From positions 124,001-188,000 of the forward strand of contig JAIPBU010000002.1 in the NCBI GenBank assembly GCA_021738535.1: a stretch of DNA of 64,000 nucleotides. The letters run 5' to 3'. The first letter of the stretch is position 1; each line of letters begins with the position of its first letter. Both the position numbers and the translations under genes were made by a program. The notes beneath the pieces were generated by a model that ran no database searches, was not told the DNA's origin, and saw only the letters and a program-made list of their open reading frames with translations. This stretch comes from Bacteroidales bacterium (GTDB taxonomy: Bacteria > Bacteroidota > Bacteroidia > Bacteroidales > VadinHA17). Positions 60,791 through 64,000 of this stretch are shown here, one piece after another.

Positions 60791-62035
60791 TTAATCAAAT
60801 TTTATGGCTTTGACGGGCGATATGGCAGCTACCATCCTGGATGGGATAAGTAGTACGGAAATTATTATCATTATAGTCCCCAGGTTAAGGGCAAGAGCAT
60901 GTAGAATATCAATATTTACCGGGACAGTGGTAAGGTAGTATGAAGAGGGATCAAGGTTAATCAGCTCAAATCTTTTTTGCAGGTATGCCAGCCCGTAGCC
61001 TGTTAAATTGCCCCATAAGAGCCCGGAAATAATAATATAGACTGATTGATTAAGGAATATCTTCCGGATCAAACTGTTATCCGCTCCCATTGCTTTGAGG
61101 ACTCCTATCATATTGGTTTTTTCCAGTATCAGTATCAGCAGTCCCGAGATCATTGTAAAAGCCGATACAAGCAGCATCAGTATTACTATTACAATTACAT
61201 TGGTATCCTGGAAGTTCAGCCAGTCAAGTATCTGAGGGTATTTGATTTTCAGATTTGTAACCTTAAGCTTTTCCTGGTCTTCACTGATCTTATAACCTAT
61301 GGCATCTCTTACTACAAGCGACATAAAGTCTATATCATTAAAGTTATCAATGAAGATCTCAAAGCCGCTTACCAGGTTTTCCTCCCATCCGTTCAGCCTC
61401 CTGATGTGTTTAATATCGCCCAGGATATATACTTTGTCCATTGATTCAACACTCGTATCATAAATACCACTGACCGTGAATTTTCTCATCCTGGGCGGGT
61501 CCTGTACAAAGTACATTGCAAAACTGTCGCCAGTACCAAGGTTTAGCATGCCGGATAATGATTCCGAAATAATAACATCATCTGACCTGGCAGTGTTATT
61601 TAACGATGGAATACTTCCTTCTGTAAGGTTATTTTTGAAGAAGCTCCAGTCATAAGCGGAATTTACCCCTTTTAAAACAACCCCCTGTATGTTCTCTCCT
61701 GTTTTTATTATTCCTGCCTTGGTTGCAAAAACCTGGATATTATTTATTTTATTGTTGTCTGACAGGCGTTTAAGGAAGTCCTGGTCCTCAGATACCGGTG
61801 CAGTTTCATAGGAGTAGTTAGAGTCAAAATTGATTACCTGTATATGGCCGCTGAACCCGGCTACCTTGTCTCTTATCTCCTTCTTGAAACCCGTGAGTAT
61901 GGAAAAGGCAAGTATCATTACCGCTATACTGAGTGCTATACCTGCAATCACTATCCTGTTAATGGGTCTTGAGAAGGTGGTGCCTTTTCTCCTTTCCCTT
62001 ATCAGGCGTTTTGATATGAATAATCCGGTCTTCAA
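60791..62035 (-). CDS. LolC/LolE-type ABC transporter permease, TTG start
   Basis: A 414-residue FtsX/MacB-core permease with one N-terminal helix (about 26-48, RIVIAGIALSIAVMILAFSIL), a ~220-residue periplasmic domain, and three C-terminal helices (about 275-400) ending PSRMVAAISPVKAIKFD. The LolC/E pattern includes SKRLIRERRKG at the start, TGFKKEIRDKVAGFSGHIQV and EKTNMIGVLKAMGA. It would extract lipoproteins from the inner membrane, with an ATPase encoded elsewhere. The start is TTG at 62033-62035 (MKTGLFISKRL); no in-frame ATG precedes it. It has the best-matched promoter in the window. Confidence 0.88.
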   Translation of the reverse strand: MKTGLFISKRLIRERRKGTTFSRPINRIVIAGIALSIAVMILAFSILTGFKKEIRDKVAGFSGHIQVINFDSNYSYETAPVSEDQDFLKRLSDNNKINNIQVFATKAGIIKTGENIQGVVLKGVNSAYDWSFFKNNLTEGSIPSLNNTARSDDVIISESLSGMLNLGTGDSFAMYFVQDPPRMRKFTVSGIYDTSVESMDKVYILGDIKHIRRLNGWEENLVSGFEIFIDNFNDIDFMSLVVRDAIGYKISEDQEKLKVTNLKIKYPQILDWLNFQDTNVIVIVILMLLVSAFTMISGLLILILEKTNMIGVLKAMGADNSLIRKIFLNQSVYIIISGLLWGNLTGYGLAYLQKRFELINLDPSSYYLTTVPVNIDILHALALNLGTIMIIISVLLIPSRMVAAISPVKAIKFD

Positions 62036-62051
62036 ATGCTGAAACTTTTTC

Positions 62052-62083
62052 CAAAAATAGCAATAATATGAAGGTGAGGCAAA
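62052..62083 (-). promoter_or_regulatory. Promoter of the lolC/E-type gene
   Basis: On the minus strand, TTTG (62080-62083), a 20-bp spacer, then TATTTTTG (62052-62059): full Bacteroidota consensus. The TTG start codon follows 16 bp later. Confidence 0.75.
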
Positions 62084-62142
62084 GGTAGCAGGAAGGATAA
62101 TAGTAGTAGTATGGATTTAGGCTAAGGCTAAAGGAAGATAAA

Positions 62143-62167
62143 AGATACAAGTACAGAAGATACAAGT
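62143..62167. repeat. AGATACAAGT direct repeat
   Basis: AGATACAAGT at 62143-62152 and again at 62158-62167, 15-bp period, in the gene-free stretch 62084-62445. Confidence 0.7.
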
Positions 62168-62231
62168 GGGTGATGCTTGTGTTTTATTTAGGTGCTTGTT
62201 TATGGAATTCGCAGATGCAGACAGGTGGTAA

Positions 62232-62298
62232 TGCCTTGACACTCCCTGCCTTAACACCCCCCTACCTTAACACCCCTACCTTGACTCCCTCGCGAGGG
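62232..62298. repeat. Four degenerate TRCCTTRAC units ending in a palindrome
   Basis: Units start at 62232, 62247, 62263 and 62277 and are 13-16 bp: TGCCTTGACACTCCC, TGCCTTAACACCCCCC, TACCTTAACACCCC, TACCTTGACTCCC. The last runs into CCCTCGCGAGGG (62287-62298), a perfect 12-bp palindrome. Confidence 0.8.
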
Positions 62299-62319
62299 GG
62301 AGAATAGAAATAGCCCCGG

Positions 62320-62415
62320 TACCACCCGGGGATTAGGCCGGTGGGCGGGGATACCACCCTGGGATTGGATCACGCGGCGGGTGTACCACCCCCAGTCGCT
62401 TTATTGCTACGTTTT
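62320..62415. repeat. 32-bp-period tandem repeat, three degenerate copies
   Basis: TACCACCC recurs at 62320, 62352 and 62384, exactly 32 bp apart; the first two copies also share GGGATTRG after it and a GGCGGG near the end. It is much more GC-rich than the surrounding DNA. The rest of the stretch between the LolC/E promoter and the next gene shows no gene. Confidence 0.7.
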
Positions 62416-62460
62416 CGCTAATCTGGTGGATTTTTTATATTTTTCATGAAAATTAGCGCT

Positions 62461-63624
62461 ATGAAATTTGTTATTTCACTGTTTTTATCGTCTCTTTTTT
62501 TGCTATCGTGTGCTGGGAAGGAGGAAGAACCTACCCCGGCAGCATTTTATTTTGATGATTATGAGCATCTGATCAGTAACAGCCAGCTTGGTATTGTGGG
62601 TAATCACACATCTATGGTGGGTGATGTTCATCTTGTTGATACACTTCTTGGCAGGGGACATACAATAGCAAAAATATTTGGTCCTGAACATGGGTTCTGG
62701 GGAGCAGGTAATGCAGGTTCACGTATAATTGATGAAAAGCACCCTGTTCATGATATTGATATAATAAGTCTTTACGGGAAGAAGAAAAAACCTGATTCTT
62801 CAGATATGGATGGAATTGACATCATGATTTTTGATATCCAGGATGTCGGGGTACGCTTCTATACTTACATTTCAACCCTCCAGTATGTAATGGAGGCGTG
62901 CGCGGAGAATGATGTCAGACTCATCGTTCTTGACAGACCCAATCCCAATGGCTTTTATGTTGACGGACCTGTTCTTGATACTGCTTATAAATCATTCGTA
63001 GGGCTGACACCAATCCCTGTTGTTCATGGTATGACAGTAGGTGAATATGCCCTGATGCTTAATGGGGAGGGCTGGCTGGAAAATGGTGTGGAATGTGACC
63101 TTGAAGTTATTAAATGTGGTAATTACAGCCATGATTCATATTATAACCTGCCGGTGTCCCCGTCACCAAACCTGCCCAACATGAATTCAGTTTACCTTTA
63201 TCCTTCTCTATGTTTTTTTGAAGGAACAGTACTTAGCTGCGGCCGTGGAACAGGCAGCCCGTTCCAGCTCTTCGGTCATCCTGAAATGCCTGACCGTGGT
63301 TTCAGCTTTGTTCCCGGGCCAAACGAAGGTTCTTCAGACCCTCGTTTTAACGGCGTGGAATGCTATGGTGTTGACCTGAGACAAGCTGCAGGTAAGGGTA
63401 TTGTCCCGGCACCACGCTTACAGCTTAAATGGATTATCGATGCATATAATGACTTTCCCGTGAAAGAGAATTTTTTTAATTCATATTTTACTCTCCTGGC
63501 AGGAAATGAAAGCCTTGAAGAAAAGATTATTTCAGGCATGAGTGAAGAAGAAATCCGGGCTTCCTGGAAGAAAGACCTTGATGAATTCAGATTAATCCGG
63601 GATAATTACCTCTTATATGAATGA
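62461..63624 (+). CDS. NamZ-type exo-beta-N-acetylmuramidase lipoprotein (DUF1343, GH171)
   Basis: A 387-residue lipoprotein; start taken at ATG 62461 (MKFVISLF) because it leads directly to the signal with lipobox FLLSC; ATG 62446 is also in frame. DUF1343 signatures: GIVGNHTSMVGD, IFGPEHGFWGAGNAGS, DIMIFDIQDVGVRFYTYISTL, IVLDRPNPNG, PVVHGMTVGEYALMLN and SPNLPNMNSVYLYPSLCFFEGT. The family includes NamZ, which removes MurNAc from the non-reducing end of muropeptide glycans, so this protein probably recycles peptidoglycan in the periplasm. It is next to the repeat region and converges with the aminotransferase gene. Confidence 0.9.
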   Translation: MKFVISLFLSSLFLLSCAGKEEEPTPAAFYFDDYEHLISNSQLGIVGNHTSMVGDVHLVDTLLGRGHTIAKIFGPEHGFWGAGNAGSRIIDEKHPVHDIDIISLYGKKKKPDSSDMDGIDIMIFDIQDVGVRFYTYISTLQYVMEACAENDVRLIVLDRPNPNGFYVDGPVLDTAYKSFVGLTPIPVVHGMTVGEYALMLNGEGWLENGVECDLEVIKCGNYSHDSYYNLPVSPSPNLPNMNSVYLYPSLCFFEGTVLSCGRGTGSPFQLFGHPEMPDRGFSFVPGPNEGSSDPRFNGVECYGVDLRQAAGKGIVPAPRLQLKWIIDAYNDFPVKENFFNSYFTLLAGNESLEEKIISGMSEEEIRASWKKDLDEFRLIRDNYLLYE

Positions 63625-63649
63625 TGAATTAACCGGGATGCATTGTCAA

Positions 63650-64000
63650 TCACTTTGTTTTGCCGGGATAAACCTTTAGTGCTTCGGCAAGGGCTTCCAT
63701 TGCATTTTTAAGATCGCCGGTATTTAATACGTATGCTATCCTTACTTCATTTTTTCCCAGTCCGGGAGTTGAATAGAAGCCTGAAGCAGGGGCCAGCATG
63801 ACTGTCTGGTTTTTATATTCAAACTCTTCAAGCAGCCACTGTGAAAATTTATCTGCATCATCAACCGGAAGTTTTACCGTACTGTAAAAAGCACCTTTGG
63901 GTTTAGGGCAATATACCCCCGGCATTTTGTTGAGTGCTTCCACCATGAAGTCACGCCTGGCAATATATTCATTATAAACATCATCAAAATATTCCTGTGG
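63650..64000 (-). CDS. Aminotransferase class I/II, C-terminal part (5' end outside the window)
   Basis: The last 116 codons of a PLP-dependent aspartate-aminotransferase-type enzyme. Visible are PKPKGAFYSTVKLPVDDADKF, then VMLAPASGFYSTPGLGKNEVRIAYVLN, where the Arg in VRIAYV is the conserved substrate carboxylate-binding residue. The frame is open to base 64000. The substrate cannot be told from this part; AspC/AatA- and pyridoxal-type relatives are alike here. Confidence 0.88.
   Translation of the reverse strand, partial: PQEYFDDVYNEYIARRDFMVEALNKMPGVYCPKPKGAFYSTVKLPVDDADKFSQWLLEEFEYKNQTVMLAPASGFYSTPGLGKNEVRIAYVLNTGDLKNAMEALAEALKVYPGKTK

Noticed and set aside
62320-62415. Possible CRISPR array with 32-bp period
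   Set aside because: Only three degenerate copies, directly joined without unique spacers, and no cas genes.
1-64000. tRNA, rRNA, insertion sequences, integrases or prophage genes
   Set aside because: I looked through the intergenic stretches and the coding regions and saw none; the only mobile-like signs are the short repeats and the trpF relic.

Overview
The window looks like a chromosomal segment of a member of the Bacteroidota, most likely a Bacteroidales/Marinilabiliales-type bacterium that respires oxygen. The evidence is the repeated TAnnTTTG promoter -7 box (with TTTG/TTG about 20 nt upstream in the best cases), scarce Shine-Dalgarno sequences, many lipoproteins with a Cys just after a short hydrophobic stretch, a glsB-glsA glycine-lipid pair, a Porin_10-type porin, a GH92 mannosidase and the gene order of the division cluster. 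This assignment is inference from gene content; no rRNA or tRNA gene was seen.

Layout. 1-8.3 kb: two glutamate dehydrogenase paralogues flanking dprA, a small membrane protein, tadA, aspS and miaB. 8.4-10.7 kb: GH92 alpha-mannosidase lipoprotein. 10.7-20.7 kb, minus strand: an octamer tandem repeat, then a respiratory operon that reads, in transcription order, HMA copper-type lipoprotein, Tat-exported Fe-S protein, NrfD-type quinol membrane subunit, membrane-anchored cytochrome c, SCO, caa3 oxidase subunits I-III-IV-II, heme o synthase and a flippase-like membrane protein. 20.8-29 kb: accessory genes (endonuclease/phosphatase, apiosidase-like hydrolase, lactonase, sulfotransferase-like, transglutaminase-like, NmrA-like) with a trpF relic, and a membrane-bound LuxR regulator facing a DUF975-like gene across a near-perfect inverted repeat. 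30-36.3 kb: yebC, a lipoprotein, a SPOR protein, a long PurF-type amidophosphoribosyltransferase and glsB-glsA. 36.5-51.8 kb: the complete division and cell-wall (dcw) cluster mraZ-rsmH-ftsL-ftsI-murE-mraY-murD-ftsW-murG-murC-ftsQ-ftsA-ftsZ, preceded by four 10-bp-phased MraZ boxes and closed by a strong terminator. 51.9-64 kb: porin, MltF-like transglycosylase, CoA-type Nudix hydrolase, glycosyltransferase, an archaeal-type gatE-gatD operon, a LolC/E-type permease, a GC-rich repeat region, a NamZ-type muramidase and the 3' end of an aminotransferase gene.

The two most unusual items are (i) a coupled gatE-gatD pair encoding the Glu-tRNA(Gln) amidotransferase regarded as archaeal, in a bacterial setting, and (ii) the oxidase operon in which a Fe-S/NrfD pair with no molybdopterin-type subunit and with two incomplete cysteine motifs is linked to a monoheme cytochrome and a caa3 oxidase, suggesting a compact quinol-to-oxygen electron chain. 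Smaller findings include a trpF gene remnant fused to the end of the lactonase gene, intergenic repeats that supply stop codons, an E. coli-like sigma70 promoter, near-leaderless promoters and the regulatory dyads.
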